Of a stretch of 64,000 nucleotides of DNA, positions 1 through 9,990 are shown piece by piece (position 1 is the first letter of the stretch; every line of letters starts with the position of its first letter). The notes under the pieces are model-generated. The model did no database searches and was not told the DNA's origin. It saw only the letters and a program-made list of their open reading frames with translations. The translations under genes and the position numbers were made by a program. The DNA comes from Amblyornis subalaris (Eukaryota > Chordata > Aves > Passeriformes > Ptilonorhynchidae). Location: contig JACAXG010000080.1 in assembly GCA_018881555.1 (NCBI GenBank), forward strand, positions 496,001-560,000, written 5' to 3'.

Positions 1-3000
1 CACCATGAAAGCTCCGTGTGAGGAGAAATGAACTTTCTCAGGACTGCGAGGACCAAAGCGTACATTGGGCCCTTTCACCGGGNTCTTTCATTCCAATGAA
101 GAAGTTTTCACCCAAAAAATAGAGTAGGACTGTATGATCAGTCCTCCCCTAGGCGTGGGCTGTGTTCATAGCCAGTTTCTGAACCCTGGCAGGACCAGGG
201 AGGGAGGTGCAGCCAAGCAGAACCAGAGCTCAGGCATCAGGCACAGCACTGCAAAACCCAGTTAATGCTGGTTCCGTTCACTTTAGGCTGGCCTAAATTC
301 TAGTCCTCTCTTGAATAACCGAAAAGAAAATGATTGTGGGAAAAGTTTCCTGTACCAGGAAGTCCAAAGGAGGTGCCAGATTTTGGCAGCTCCATGCTTC
401 TCTGTGAAGCTCACAAGCNTCGTCCTATCATTAACTGGTCTGTCAGTCACTGAAAATCAAAATAACTGCAGGGCACAGATGGACAGTCCNGTGCTAGGGG
501 CCAAAACAATCGTGTTTCCTTCTCCAGAACCTCCAGGAGATCTGTCAATGCCACCACAGTCTAAACTCTTCAATAATCTTTTTGTTATGCTGCTGTCTAA
601 ACAAAAAACACCAAAAGGATCCTTATTGCCTTTAATAATTAATCCAAAGATATTCGTCCCTGCTTACACAAGACTTTCAGATCAAAGCATTTGTTTTTGG
701 CTAGAATTGGCACAAGTTCTGTCTGAAATCCAGAGAGAAGAGCAGAAGATATATCAGAAAAGGAAGCAAAATACTTTCCAGAAGGGGTCTCCTTACTTTG
801 AGTATAGTTTAAAAAAAAATTTTTATAATATTGCATGTTCTGCACTAAATCATCCAAATCAGGAAAACTTCAGTTGTTTTTAGGACAGAGAACACAGGCA
901 GGGCTAATCCTTACTGCAGCCACTCACTCAGACCTGCTGAACGCCTGGAAAACTACACAGAATTACCTCGATCCATACATTTGCCAGTTTGTATATTCAG
1001 CTCCTTTACTTCCTTTTACTTTGGGGCCATGACAATTAATTCGGTTACTATCCCAGCTCTGGTATGCTCATAAAAAATTCACACCTGTTTCACAAATGTT
1101 CACCTGTTTAACAAACTCGGGTTTAAAGGAAAGGAAGTTTTTGATTAATAACGGAAGTATAACTTGCTTTTTTAAAGAAATTCCTACTATGACATTGGCT
1201 GTTTACAGGCTGTAAAAGGAAAACTGCCCAGTGAATCTAAAGGGAAAAGGAAGGGGGCGGGGGGGGGGAGGAGAGAGGGGGAAAAAAGAGAGAGAAAAGA
1301 ATTATTTGGATTAAAATATCTTTTCTTAACCTTGTGGAAGAGAAGCTTCTCTGACTTGGCAGCACAGTACAATGAAAATGAAATCAACGCCAAGTGTCTT
1401 ATCCTGAACTCTGAACAGGCNAAGTTCCCACTGACTTTCAAGATTTCTTCCCCTGCAAATGGCATTCAAGAGAAGCCGTTCCCTGCACCTAAGGCACGTC
1501 CACCACTATGTTCTGTCTCTCCCCTTTGTGTCAAGTAGATGTATAGAATTTCTGAAATCAGCACAGCAAGCTGTGAATGATGCATGAAATGAATAAGCTG
1601 AGTGTCGTACAAAGGGGAAATCCTGAAGGCTGGGTGCAATCACTGCTATACTATTCCCTATGGCCTGCATAGAAAAGATGCATAATATTCTGCACAGAGA
1701 CAAAGGAAAAAGCTCACCAAGGCCAGAAGTCTCAATCAGAAGCCCCAGAAGAGATAAATGACAGAAGCTCACAAGTTTTAACATTGCTTAATTTCCCTCT
1801 TATTCCTAAGCTCTTCCCCAGCGGTGCCTGACTGTTCCAGCCTGGGCTCTGTGCACGTGGGATGCACACACAGCTCCGGGANTGGGGCTCTGGGAACCCT
1901 CCTCGCTTTGCATTCCTTTGGGGGCAGCCCAGCTCGTGCAGCAGTTTGTTTCACACTTCACCCCATCAGCCAGCGGAGGGGAGCTTGCACCGATCCACCA
2001 GCACATGAACTGGGATGGCCAAAGCATGGAAAAACTTGTGGGAGTTTCCAGGGATGAACGGAGCAAACGGCTCTGGGANAGCGATGGGTTAAAACCCCAC
2101 AAATTCTTCCTCATGTGGGCACGAATCAGAGACTTCACTTTTATTAGCACAAACACTTTTAAACCAGGCCAAACCACGCTCAGGTTGATTTGTCTTAATT
2201 TGATGTATTACTGAATAAAATTAACCTGGCATAAATATGTTATAATTGAATTTAGCAACAGCAATAAAGATGAGCATCCTGAGTGTAACATGGTGATACA
2301 TTATTTATTTTTTTTCATCGTAGAGAANGTATAAATACATCTCTTTATGGATGTGCTGTGACCCCCTCAATTCTCTTGCTCTCTCTCACACACATTTGCT
2401 CACATTCATTGCAATCTCCCCTGCTGCACTAAGTAGGTAGAGATATTTTAGAAACTGGAAAACTGAGATTTAAAAGGGATACAGAGCTTCTGAGGTTGGA
2501 AGAAGCAAATNTGAAATCCTGTTTACTTGACTAGCAACACAAAGAAGTTGGCTGTGAATGGTATTCTCGACAAAGAATAGTTAATTCCTCATCCTGAGGA
2601 CATTCCGTTGGGAAAAAGTCAGTGTTGCACTGATTGCTGCATCCAGTGACATCACTAAAAAGTTGTGATAGAGAAGCACATGGAAAAGTGTTCTGGAAAT
2701 CCTAATCTGCATTAACCACTAGATCACCCCATGCAAACAGATGTGCAGTGACAGCTCTCCACACCTTCCTTGAGAAATCATAANAGAAATTGATTCAAAT
2801 TTTCTCTCTTTATTATTTCAGTGTTTTGTCAGAATTTACTGACAAAGTTTACCCTAGAAATAACCTGAATCTGCAGCGTGTAAATAAACTGGGCATGACT
2901 GTAACAAACCTAGGATCAGGGTCTATGTCAGTAAAAAAGAAGCCATATCAAGCTTCTCACTTTTGCAGGGAATAGCCGCAACATTCNAGTCCTGAACATC

Positions 3001-4136
3001 ACCTCACTTCAGATTTCAGGTGTACTCATTCCTCAGAAATCATTCTTTCCATTATCATTGGAAGACAGATAAGNTCCTATCCTCCAGTGTTCCTGAGAAG
3101 TATTTTTCTTAGTCTCATGTTTGATATGGGAAAGCTAAAAAGATAATTTATGAATGCTTTCACCAAGTGTCTATGCTAAAGCTTTTCCTGAATTCAGTCT
3201 TCATCTCTTCTTACAGCAAAGAAATACTAGAAACACAAAAACGTGTGGTTTAACAAATATTCTTTAAAAACCCACAATCAGATTCCTCTGCTAATTAATA
3301 GACTTTACTCACTAAAAAGACTGTTTCAAAAATTAAAGTATTTTCAGTTACCAATTTTTTTTGCAATAAATTNACTCTGAAGCTCTTTGGCATAGGAAGG
3401 AACCATGAAAAGGTAACCCAACACGCTGGGTTNTGACAAACCAACAGCACCAAGTGTTACCTTCCACTCTTCCATTGAAAAACGTGTTAACCCCAAAGCC
3501 TAAACATTGTCATTACACTTAAATGCCAACATTAACCTCTTCACAGCCGGTGCTCTGTCGCTCTAAAGATAATGGGTGCACTCGCACCTATTCCGAATGT
3601 TGTAGAAGAAGGCTGCAGCCGTTTTAACTGTGCAAACAGATCCTAATGATTGTGTATGTGCAACAACCCAGCACTTATGGCCCTGTTTTACAGAGTGCTG
3701 GGGGTGTCTGAAGCGCTGTGCAGACACATCTTCCACACAGCCCACACATCTCCTGCGCAACTGTTTGCAGCTTTACCTGTGAGTGGTAATGGCTCCGTTC
3801 CGAGCCCTCCCACACACGCAGGAGCAGGAAATCCCGCACGGGCATTGCTCAAAAGGCATTTAGATGTAATGTGTGCAGGAGGCATGTTAGCGGCCAGGTA
3901 ATCTTGAAAAATCAGAAATTGAGTTCAGCACAAGTAAAACGTACCTTCATTAATTCTAAGGGGAACATATTTCTGCCTTTGTCCATGAGGTAAATTTACT
4001 GAGTCCGGGCAAAGGATGTAACAGTGCTCTTTAAAAAAAAAGTCTTCCAGGCAGTGTCTCCCTCTATGCTGCTGGCTCTCTGATGAAAATACACTCCTGT
4101 TGAGGGAAGAAGAGGCTGTATCTGTAATTAATGTAC
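1..4136. other. Intergenic 3' flank of SOX3, no gene recognised
   Basis: Mixed AT-rich sequence with scattered single N bases. No open frame resembles a known protein. The longest is a 190-codon frame at 311-883, of unremarkable composition and not recognisable. Slightly GC-richer patches lie at 1801-2080 and 3640-3890. I see no CR1 tail, LTR or tRNA here. Confidence 0.6.
1241..1300 (+). repeat. Purine-rich low-complexity tract with a G run
   Basis: The plus strand is almost pure A/G for about 60 bases. It includes a run of ten or more G after a single C near 1258, followed by GA-rich sequence. Such tracts can adopt non-B structures, and they also commonly cause sequencing error. Confidence 0.8.
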
Positions 4137-4192
4137 AAGCCTGGGTTCTGTGGGTCTGTCCCCCAAGCCTGGGTTCTGTGGGTCTGTCCCCC
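4137..4192 (+). repeat. Perfect 28-bp tandem duplication
   Basis: Two identical adjacent 28-base copies (4137-4164 and 4165-4192), each beginning AAGCCTGGGTTCTG and ending GTCCCCC. No substitution separates them, which points to a young duplication, a variable-number locus or an assembly artefact. No coding frame is affected. Confidence 0.9.
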
Positions 4193-5074
4193 ATCCCGTG
4201 TGTGCACTTGTTTACAACCCTTTCCTTTACAGCTTAGGAACTTCAGGACAAAGTTTAGCTCCAGGAAGCTGAAAACTGCATGGAGAATTTTACCTGGACG
4301 TCTCAAAATCAGTAAATCAGGAAAAGCAGCTATAAGCCAAACCACTGATAAGGGCTTCCAGAGAGAACAAGGCAGAGACATTTATGCAGAGACATTTCTC
4401 TGTGACCCCTCAGGGACTCACTCACACAATATCCTTAGGCCCTGGTTTATGGCAAACAGGAAGGCTAACTTGAACTTAAAAATACTACAAATTTTGAAGA
4501 ACGGTGTTTCTCCCCTTTCATGGCACAGAATCCACTTCCAGAAAACTCATGTAAAGAACTACTTAGAACGATGCAGCTGCAGTGCAGCTCTGAAGGTACC
4601 AAGTCCAATCCCAGTGCTGGCAGCTGCTCACTGCTCAGAGCCCTCACTTTTGTCAGACCTGCACCTGTCTGGGAAGGTGGAGAGAGCTTTGTTTCAAGGA
4701 ANAGGATCTTCACACTTCCCCACTCAGAGCTGTCCTGGCACTGCCCGTTCTGGAGAGCACTGGGGAACAGTTTGACTCCCAGCGGAGATCCAATAATCCT
4801 GCTGCTGCCCTGCCTGCTGGTGTCCATGTCCTCAACCAACACCACCGATGTTCCCACCTTCCCTCAGACCTCCAGGTTATTTATGGCGCTGCTTCTCCTC
4901 ACAGAACTAGTAAGTCACGTTACCAGCTGGTAAACCTTCACGCTCCTACCTGAAGGGCAGCAGCACGAATAGGAGAAAGCAGCGCCACAAGTTTGCCAGA
5001 TTTCACCAGAAATATTATGGAAGGATTGAGCTGTGGATATGAAACACATTGGGTTCTCATTTGCAAAGTGATCA
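4193..5074. other. Intergenic, moderately GC-rich, no gene recognised
   Basis: Unique sequence without recognisable protein similarity. Overlapping open frames on both strands between 4400 and 4930 show no family motif and are read as chance. GC content rises toward the CpG island that begins near 5075. Confidence 0.5.
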
Positions 5075-5745
5075 CCCCCAGTCCGTGCTGGGGGCAGCGG
5101 TGGTGCCAGGGCCTTGCCGCAGGGACCAGAGGGCGGCCGGCCCCGGGGCTTCCCCCGCTTCGGGACCCGCAGCGGCCGCTCCGGGAACTCCNCCTGCCCC
5201 GGGTGGCCAGCAGCCGGCTACCCCGCCAGCCAAGGAGGCTCTCGGTGCGGTTTGCAGAACATCCTCGCCTCCTGGAAGAGCCCCGGGAAAGCCCCGGCCG
5301 AGCCTGGACGCGCTCCCCGGCGGAGAAGGCAGGAGCCGCTGCCCGGGCATCCGCGCGGCGGGGCCGGAGGGAAGCAGCGGGGANGGAGCGCGGCTCCGAC
5401 CGCCCCGGGCAGCCGAGGGGCGCGAAGTGTCCCCGAGCCGCTGAGGGTAAGGAGCGGCAGGGCAGGCCCCGTAACCACCCAAACACCTCCAGCGCCCTCC
5501 CGTTCCCTCTGCTCCTGTACCGAGACAAACAGCGCAGGGCAGCGGGGCAGGCGAGAGGCAAAGCTCGAGGAGGGGATGCGCTGCGGAGCGGCGAGCTCGG
5601 AGCCCGGCCCGGGGCCACACGTGGGGACCCGGCCGGAACAGGGCGTGGAGGGAGGGCGAAGCGATGCTGGGCTCCGCCGGCCGCGCCGGGGCTCCGCGGG
5701 GGCCGTTCCGCAGCGCCCACCGAAACACAGCCACGAACAACGCAC
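5075..5745. promoter_or_regulatory. CpG island downstream of SOX3
   Basis: About 670 bases with very high GC and many CpG dinucleotides, set off sharply from AT-rich flanks. Open frames on both strands are long only because stop codons are rare in such DNA; none resembles a known protein. It lies 1.4-2.1 kb beyond the SOX3 stop codon, outside the inferred transcript. It could promote an antisense or overlapping non-coding RNA, or be a Polycomb-type island of the SOX3 domain. The function is inference. Confidence 0.7.
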
Positions 5746-5984
5746 ATCCCTAAAAGAGAAATAAAAAAGGCGGGGAAAGGAAAGTNGTCCAGACTAAAAG
5801 CACTCGTCAAACATACTGAAAAGACTGAATTATTTATTTCCTCTGGGGACTCCTGTAACCATTCATTTTTAATGGAGTCTAATTAATAGAGTTCCCCAGC
5901 GGGTTTTACTTTTGTAAATATTTTAGATGAGCTCGCGTTTCTAGGCAAATCCTCCAGACCAAAAAAAAAATAAATAAAAAAACC
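5746..5984. other. AT-rich spacer between two CpG islands
   Basis: AT-rich spacer with an A-rich stretch at 5960-5982. It contains a minus-strand AATAAA (TTTATT on the plus strand at 5833-5838) that could serve as a distal alternative poly(A) signal for SOX3. Confidence 0.4.
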
Positions 5985-6360
5985 TCAACCACAACAAGCC
6001 GGGGCGGAGACGTAATCCCCTTCGCTCCCGTGGGCCGGCAGGAAGCAGCCGGGCGGAGAGGCAACAAGTGGCCGCGGCTCGCGGAGCGGCAGCGCTTCCC
6101 CGGCGCGGGTCCCACTCCACTNGAGAAGAAAACCAAACCCAAGGAGCGCATTGCATTCTCCCTCTCCCGCCCCCCGAAGCACAGCCCGGCGCGGCAGCCG
6201 CAGCAAGGCGGCCGAAAGGCGCTGGCAGCTCGGGGAGCGAGCGGCGGGAGCGCGAGTGCGGCGGGGAGCCCCGGGAGGAGCTCGGCTCTGCCCCGCTCCG
6301 CGCTCCCCGCGCCGCGCACGGAGCGCCCGAGCCCGCACAAACCGCCCGGACACCGCCGAC
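5985..6360. promoter_or_regulatory. Second CpG island, next to the SOX3 3' end
   Basis: A GC- and CpG-dense block of about 370 bases that stops abruptly where the AT-rich SOX3 3' UTR begins. Together with 5075-5745 it forms a split island on the 3' side of SOX3. No coding sequence is recognised. Confidence 0.65.
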
Positions 6361-6375
6361 GTGCCTGATATAAAA

Positions 6376-6381
6376 TTTATT
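6376..6381 (-). promoter_or_regulatory. SOX3: Candidate SOX3 polyadenylation signal AATAAA
   Basis: TTTATT on the plus strand reads AATAAA in SOX3 sense, about 790 bases after the stop codon, at the boundary between AT-rich UTR and CpG island. An alternative hexamer lies at 5833-5838. Confidence 0.55.
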
Positions 6382-6448
6382 GATCTCTCTTCGTTTGGAA
6401 GAAGGAAGTAAACGAGGACTAGGAACAGGGAAGGGGTATTTCGATGAC

Positions 6449-6468
6449 TTTTTTTTTTTTTTTTTTTT
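6449..6468 (+). repeat. T20 homopolymer (A20 in SOX3 sense)
   Basis: Twenty consecutive T on the plus strand, within the inferred 3' UTR about 70 bases before the poly(A) signal. In cDNA work it could cause internal oligo(dT) priming and a false 3' end. Confidence 0.9.
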
Positions 6469-6998
6469 GGAAGGAATCCGGTAACAAAACTAAAACGTTT
6501 CTTCATCCGATATGTCAAAACATGGTTCACAGTAAAATTCACAAACCCATTTACATAAGTTTACAGCTTAAGAAAAACCAAGACACACAACTTACTATAA
6601 ATAAAAGAAATGCGTTTGCGACCCGCACAGCTCTGCTCTCTCCCACCTCCCCCTTTTTAAGGAATAAAACCCTAAAGTTAAAAAGTCGTGAAAGCTACAG
6701 ATCGTAGATAGAAACCAAGCGAGGGTCGGTAACAAAACACTTAATAAACCACAACGATTATGTGAACAACCGAGTTTAAAAACAAAAGCCCGCGGTTTTT
6801 GTTTATGTCATTGCAACGCTAGAAATCAAACTGGAAGATGCAAGATCTTTTAAAAACTTTCAAGCGAATAAAACAGTGCCCAACCTAGCCGAAACCAGAA
6901 AAGAAGTTGCCGTGGTTTGAAAACTTCACAGCGGCTTCTAGGAGGCAGGAGTTGTGCTCTATTAAAATAACAACTTGCTCAAATATTATTTCTTGTAC

Positions 6999-7017
6999 AA
7001 AAAAAAAAAAAAAAAAA
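6999..7017 (+). repeat. A19 homopolymer (U19 in SOX3 sense)
   Basis: Nineteen consecutive A on the plus strand, giving a U tract in the SOX3 3' UTR about 150 bases after the stop codon. Its length is likely polymorphic or imprecise. Confidence 0.9.
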
Positions 7018-7166
7018 GACACAACTAACGGATTTCCTTTTTAAAACTTCTCCAGAGTTAGTATTAAGTCTGCTAAGCCGAGCAACACTGCCGTACGTCC
7101 CGGTGTAGTCAGGGAGCGGTGGTGGGGTTAGGGATTAAGACGGGGAGCCGTCCGGAGCAGCCAAGT

Positions 7167-8123
7167 TTATATGTGAGTTAGTGGTACGGTACCATTCACG
7201 CCAGTCCCGGCACTCTGGTAGTGCTGGTGGACGCTGTGTAACCTGCTGCNCTGCAGGGCGGAAGGGTCTGTGGCATCCCCGCCGGGGGGCAGGTACATGC
7301 TGATCATATCCCGCAGGTCTCCCAGGCAGGCCCTCTGCGAGTGGGAAGTGATGGCCGGAGGCGGCGAGCTGGGCTCGGATTTCACCACGGAGCCCATGGA
7401 GCCCAGGCTCATGGCCGTGGAGGGCTGCTGGCCGTAGGCGGCGGGGGACATGCTGTAGGTGGAGGCGGCGTTCATGTAGGTCTGGGCCGAGGACATCATG
7501 GGGCTGTACTGCAGGCCCGTCATGTCGTAGCGGTGCATCTGCTGCAGCTGCGGGCTGTTCATGCCCGGGTGCTGGCTGTAGCCCAGCTGGTCTTGCATCA
7601 GTGAGTAAGCCCCGTTGGTCCAGCCGTTCATGTGGGCATAAGTGTCAATCCTCTGCCCCACCCCGACGGGGCTGCTCACCGCGTTGCCCCCCCCCGGGGC
7701 CAGCAGATTGCCGGGCAGCGAGTATTTGTCCTTCTTCAGCAAGGTCTTGGTCTTCCTCCGGGGCCGGTATTTGTAATCCGGATACTCCTTCATGTGCACG
7801 GCCCGCAGCCGCTTGGCCTCGTCGATGAAGGGCCGCTTCTCGGCGTCGCTCAGCAGCTTCCAGTCGGCCCCGAGGCGCTTGCTGATCTCCGAGTTGTGCA
7901 TCTTGGGGTTCTCCTGGGCCATCTTCCGCCGCTGCCCGCGCGACCACACCATGAAGGCGTTCATGGGGCGCTTCACCCGGTCCTGGTCCGAGCCCGCTCC
8001 CGCTCCGTTGCCGGCCCCNCCGCCCCCGCCGCCTTTGCCGGTGCTCCCGGGAGCGGGGTTACCTCCGGTGCTGCCCGGCGTGGGCTGCGGCGCCTTAATC
8101 TCCGTCTCCAGCATGCTGTACAT
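7167..8123 (-). CDS. SOX3: SOX3, SRY-box transcription factor 3 (SOXB1), complete
   Basis: Single-exon frame of 318 residues plus stop. It encodes a nuclear HMG-box activator that keeps neural progenitors undifferentiated and acts in pituitary, pharyngeal and placode development. The HMG box is at about residues 48-125: RPMNAFMVW at 52-60, then the SOXB1-type [15 protein letters not shown] at 110-124, which also carries the C-terminal nuclear localisation signal. A sumoylation-type VKSE is at 247-250, and the C-terminal activation region ends VPLTHI. It is SOX3 rather than SOX2 because of the MYSMLETE start, [12 protein letters not shown] (SOX2 has RALHMKEHPDYK), the [21 protein letters not shown] block and the THI end. 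The start at 8123 is the usual sauropsid one. The frame is open a further 410 codons upstream, with no methionine before 9353. The polyalanine tracts of mammalian SOX3 are absent. N bases at 7250 (residue 292) and 8019 (residue 35) leave two residues undefined but keep the frame. Confidence 0.97.
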   Translation of the reverse strand: MYSMLETEIKAPQPTPGSTGGNPAPGSTGKGGGGXGAGNGAGAGSDQDRVKRPMNAFMVWSRGQRRKMAQENPKMHNSEISKRLGADWKLLSDAEKRPFIDEAKRLRAVHMKEYPDYKYRPRRKTKTLLKKDKYSLPGNLLAPGGGNAVSSPVGVGQRIDTYAHMNGWTNGAYSLMQDQLGYSQHPGMNSPQLQQMHRYDMTGLQYSPMMSSAQTYMNAASTYSMSPAAYGQQPSTAMSLGSMGSVVKSEPSSPPPAITSHSQRACLGDLRDMISMYLPPGGDATDPSALQXSRLHSVHQHYQSAGTGVNGTVPLTHI

Positions 8124-8150
8124 GGCCGGGGCCGGCAAAAGGTGCGCCAG
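8124..8150 (-). other. SOX3: In-frame conserved nonapeptide upstream of the SOX3 start
   Basis: The nine codons directly before the SOX3 ATG read LAHLLPAPA. From memory, the N-terminal extension of human SOX3 ends in the same residues just before its MYSLLETE. No in-frame ATG lies closer than 9353, but a CTG codon stands at 8148-8150. The match may mark an N-terminally extended isoform from a non-AUG start, or nucleotide-level constraint around the start codon. Confidence 0.6.
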
Positions 8151-8191
8151 GGCGGCGGGCAGGCGGGCACCGAGCGGGGAGAGGAAGTTTG

Positions 8192-8211
8192 AAAAAAAAA
8201 AAAAAAAAAAA
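8192..8211 (+). repeat. A20 homopolymer in the SOX3 5' leader
   Basis: Twenty consecutive A on the plus strand, a U20 tract 69-88 bases upstream of the SOX3 start in transcript sense. It lies inside otherwise GC-rich DNA. Its length is a likely source of frame uncertainty upstream of the start. Confidence 0.9.
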
Positions 8212-8377
8212 TGGAAAGAAAAAACCTGCCTGGGCGGCTGCCGCGGGAGAAGGAGGAAGTTTTTTCGCCCGGCTGGAGCGCCGCTCCCCGAGGTGCCGGC
8301 GGTGGCGGAGCTGCTGCGGCGCGGAGCGGCTCCCGCGGGCAGCGCCGGGCGATGCGCACACGGATCCCGGGGGTCCG

Positions 8378-8387
8378 TGATTGACGG
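8378..8387 (+). promoter_or_regulatory. SOX3: PBX/MEIS-type site TGATTGACGG in the SOX3 promoter
   Basis: TGATTGACGG is one base from the PBX-MEIS consensus TGATTGACAG. It lies 255 bases upstream of the SOX3 start, next to TATA-like and CCAAT motifs. A PBX/MEIS site in the basal promoter of human SOX3 has been reported, so a conserved role is plausible. Confidence 0.6.
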
Positions 8388-8389
8388 GC

Positions 8390-8396
8390 TATAAAT
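8390..8396 (+). promoter_or_regulatory. SOX3: TATA-like element in the SOX3 promoter
   Basis: TATAAAT reads on the plus strand; the minus-strand (SOX3) sense is ATTTATA. It sits between the PBX/MEIS-type site and the CCAAT box, with a GC box at about 8399-8405. Orientation is not canonical for SOX3, so its use as a core promoter element is uncertain. Confidence 0.35.
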
Positions 8397-8409
8397 GAGG
8401 GGGCGGCGG

Positions 8410-8414
8410 CCAAT
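8410..8414 (+). promoter_or_regulatory. SOX3: CCAAT box (NF-Y type)
   Basis: CCAATCAG in the context GGCCAATCAGCG, 287 bases upstream of the SOX3 start. NF-Y acts in both orientations, and an NF-Y CCAAT box is a described element of the human SOX3 promoter. Confidence 0.6.
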
Positions 8415-9225
8415 CAGCGAGCGGTTCCCGACAGCCCCACGCCGGGAACTGACCGGCCGGGGGGGCGGGCGGAGGGACCCGGGCTCGGGGATGCCGGGGC
8501 CGCGGTGCCGGGCCCCTCCCGCCGCGTCCCGCAGCCCCCGGGCCCTGCACCTGCCCCCGGCCCCGAGCGCCGGGACGGGGCACAGGGGCCGCCGGGGCTC
8601 CCGCAGCTGCGGCCGTGCCGCGGGGGAAGGAGCGCGGCCGGGGCTGCCCTGCGGGGCCGCGGGGAGGAGGAGCGGGGCGGAGCGGAGCGCTGCGAGCGGG
8701 AGCGGCGCGTCTGCCGGGCACAAAGAGGTTTGGGACTCCCGGGCGGATGCACAGCCCTGTGCCAAGCTCGGGGAGGCTGCCTGGAGACGGAGCGAGCCCG
8801 CGCCGCACGGACATCCCCCCGGAGCGGATGAAGGGGCGGGGGGAAGGACGGACGGACTAAACTCTCCCACTTCTGAGCCCTCGCCTAAGGGAGAGCCTAC
8901 ATTACCCGCGCCCCCGGGATGGGGCACGGCCGTGGGGCACTCGGTCCCTGGGGGAGAGGGGCTGTCCCGCGGCAGCCCGCAGGGGACGCGGCGGAGCGGT
9001 GCGAGCGGGGCCGGGGTGGCCGCGGGCCGGGCGCTCCCGGCCGTCCCCACGTACACCCATCCCTCTGCCACTTGAGCTTTTCCACTCGGCCGCCCCAAGA
9101 GAGGGGAGGGGGAGTAGAGGGGACGGCGCTTGCAAATCCTCCGAGTTTCATGGCAACGGAAAGTTCTCTCCGTGTGAAAGAAAACTTTGGCGGCGGATAT
9201 GTGCGTGGAGCGGCGCCCACTTGAG

Positions 9226-9235
9226 CTGTCAATCA
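9226..9235 (-). promoter_or_regulatory. SOX3: Perfect PBX-MEIS consensus site upstream of SOX3
   Basis: CTGTCAATCA on the plus strand reads TGATTGACAG in SOX3 sense, the full PBX-MEIS composite consensus, about 1.1 kb upstream of the start codon. It sits in a locally less GC-rich patch of the island. Confidence 0.55.
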
Positions 9236-9990
9236 CCGGCTTCCCTGTCCGTCCCTCCCCTCCCTTTACCCCTCCTTCCCTTCCTTCCCCGAAGGCACGG
9301 ACACCGCACCTGCACGGTCGGGGCCGGCAGCTCCCTGAGAGCACCGCGGGCACAGCGCTGTCCGGGCTGCTCGCCCTGCTCGCCCTGCTGGGGCCCGGGG
9401 AAGGCGNGGTGGGCTAGGCTGCCCCATCCCTGCGCTTCCTCGTCCTTCCCCAGCCTCCGCTCCAGCCCCGCCTGGGGAAGCCGGGCGGTTCTCCGGGCNG
9501 GAGAGCGCTGGGGCAAGAGAGGCAAAGCGAGCTCGGGAGAGCCCCGGTGCCGGAGGGAGCGGGCAGCATCGCCGCTGTAGCTACCGGCAAACTGCCCCNG
9601 GGGCATGTGGGGCGCAGGGGAGGGCCAGGGGCCTTGAGGCCGGGCCGNGTCTGAGCCTCACGCCCCGCCGCGGGCGGCCCGGCGAGGAGCGATGCTGCCG
9701 CCGCACCTCCCCCGGCGTGGCNGGCGCTGCTGTCGCCCCAAAGACAGGACCGCGAGTGTAATGACGGTAATCGGTACGCGGGGAGCACACCTCCAGGGCA
9801 GGGCTCCCGGCTGGAGAGGGGGCTCCGGGCCGGGGGGGTTCGGCAGGGCGGCGGCGGAGAGCGCCCGGCCCCGCTCCAGCCCGCGCAGCGCTTCCCGCGG
9901 NACTGGGAACCGGACGGGCACTGGAGGGACTCTGGAAACAGCAGCGTGTTGCGGAGGCGTTGTGATTTGAGCGGATCTGAGCACTGCTGG

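Larger units (their letters stand above)
6355..7166 (-). other. SOX3: SOX3 3' untranslated region (inferred extent)
   Basis: The sequence between the SOX3 stop codon and the first good minus-strand AATAAA (6376-6381) is AT-rich and bounded on the far side by a CpG island. This gives a 3' UTR of about 0.8 kb. In transcript sense it contains a U19 tract (6999-7017) and, near its end, an A20 tract (6449-6468). The 3' end is inferred from the signal only and has no transcript support here. Confidence 0.55.
7190..9990. promoter_or_regulatory. SOX3: CpG island over the SOX3 coding region and promoter
   Basis: Continuously GC-rich, CpG-dense DNA covers the SOX3 coding region and about 1.9 kb upstream, then falls off near 9990. 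This is typical of a CpG-island developmental promoter. Apart from SOX3, open frames here on either strand are by-products of GC content. Confidence 0.8.

Noticed and set aside
311..883. A 190-codon open frame on the plus strand
   Set aside because: No recognisable domain or family motif, two undefined residues, AT-rich context without CpG promoter or splice logic. A frame of this length can occur by chance in 64 kb.
3670..3720. Possible MIR-type SINE core (GGCCCTGTTTTACAGAGTGC)
   Set aside because: The resemblance is limited to a few bases and cannot be judged without alignment.
4993..5886. A 297-codon plus-strand frame and overlapping frames
   Set aside because: These are by-products of a CpG island, open in several frames on both strands, with Pro/Arg/Gly/Ala-rich composition and no family motif.
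7167..8123. Identification as SOX2
   Set aside because: The box carries [12 protein letters not shown], the start is MYSMLETE and the end VPLTHI, all SOX3 type; SOX2 differs at each.
7167..9353. A 728-codon frame ending in SOX3, taken as one long protein
   Set aside because: The extra 410 codons are low-complexity GC-island sequence with a Phe run from the U20 tract, and the only other methionine is at 9353, upstream of the likely promoter. Only the last nine codons before the start look conserved.
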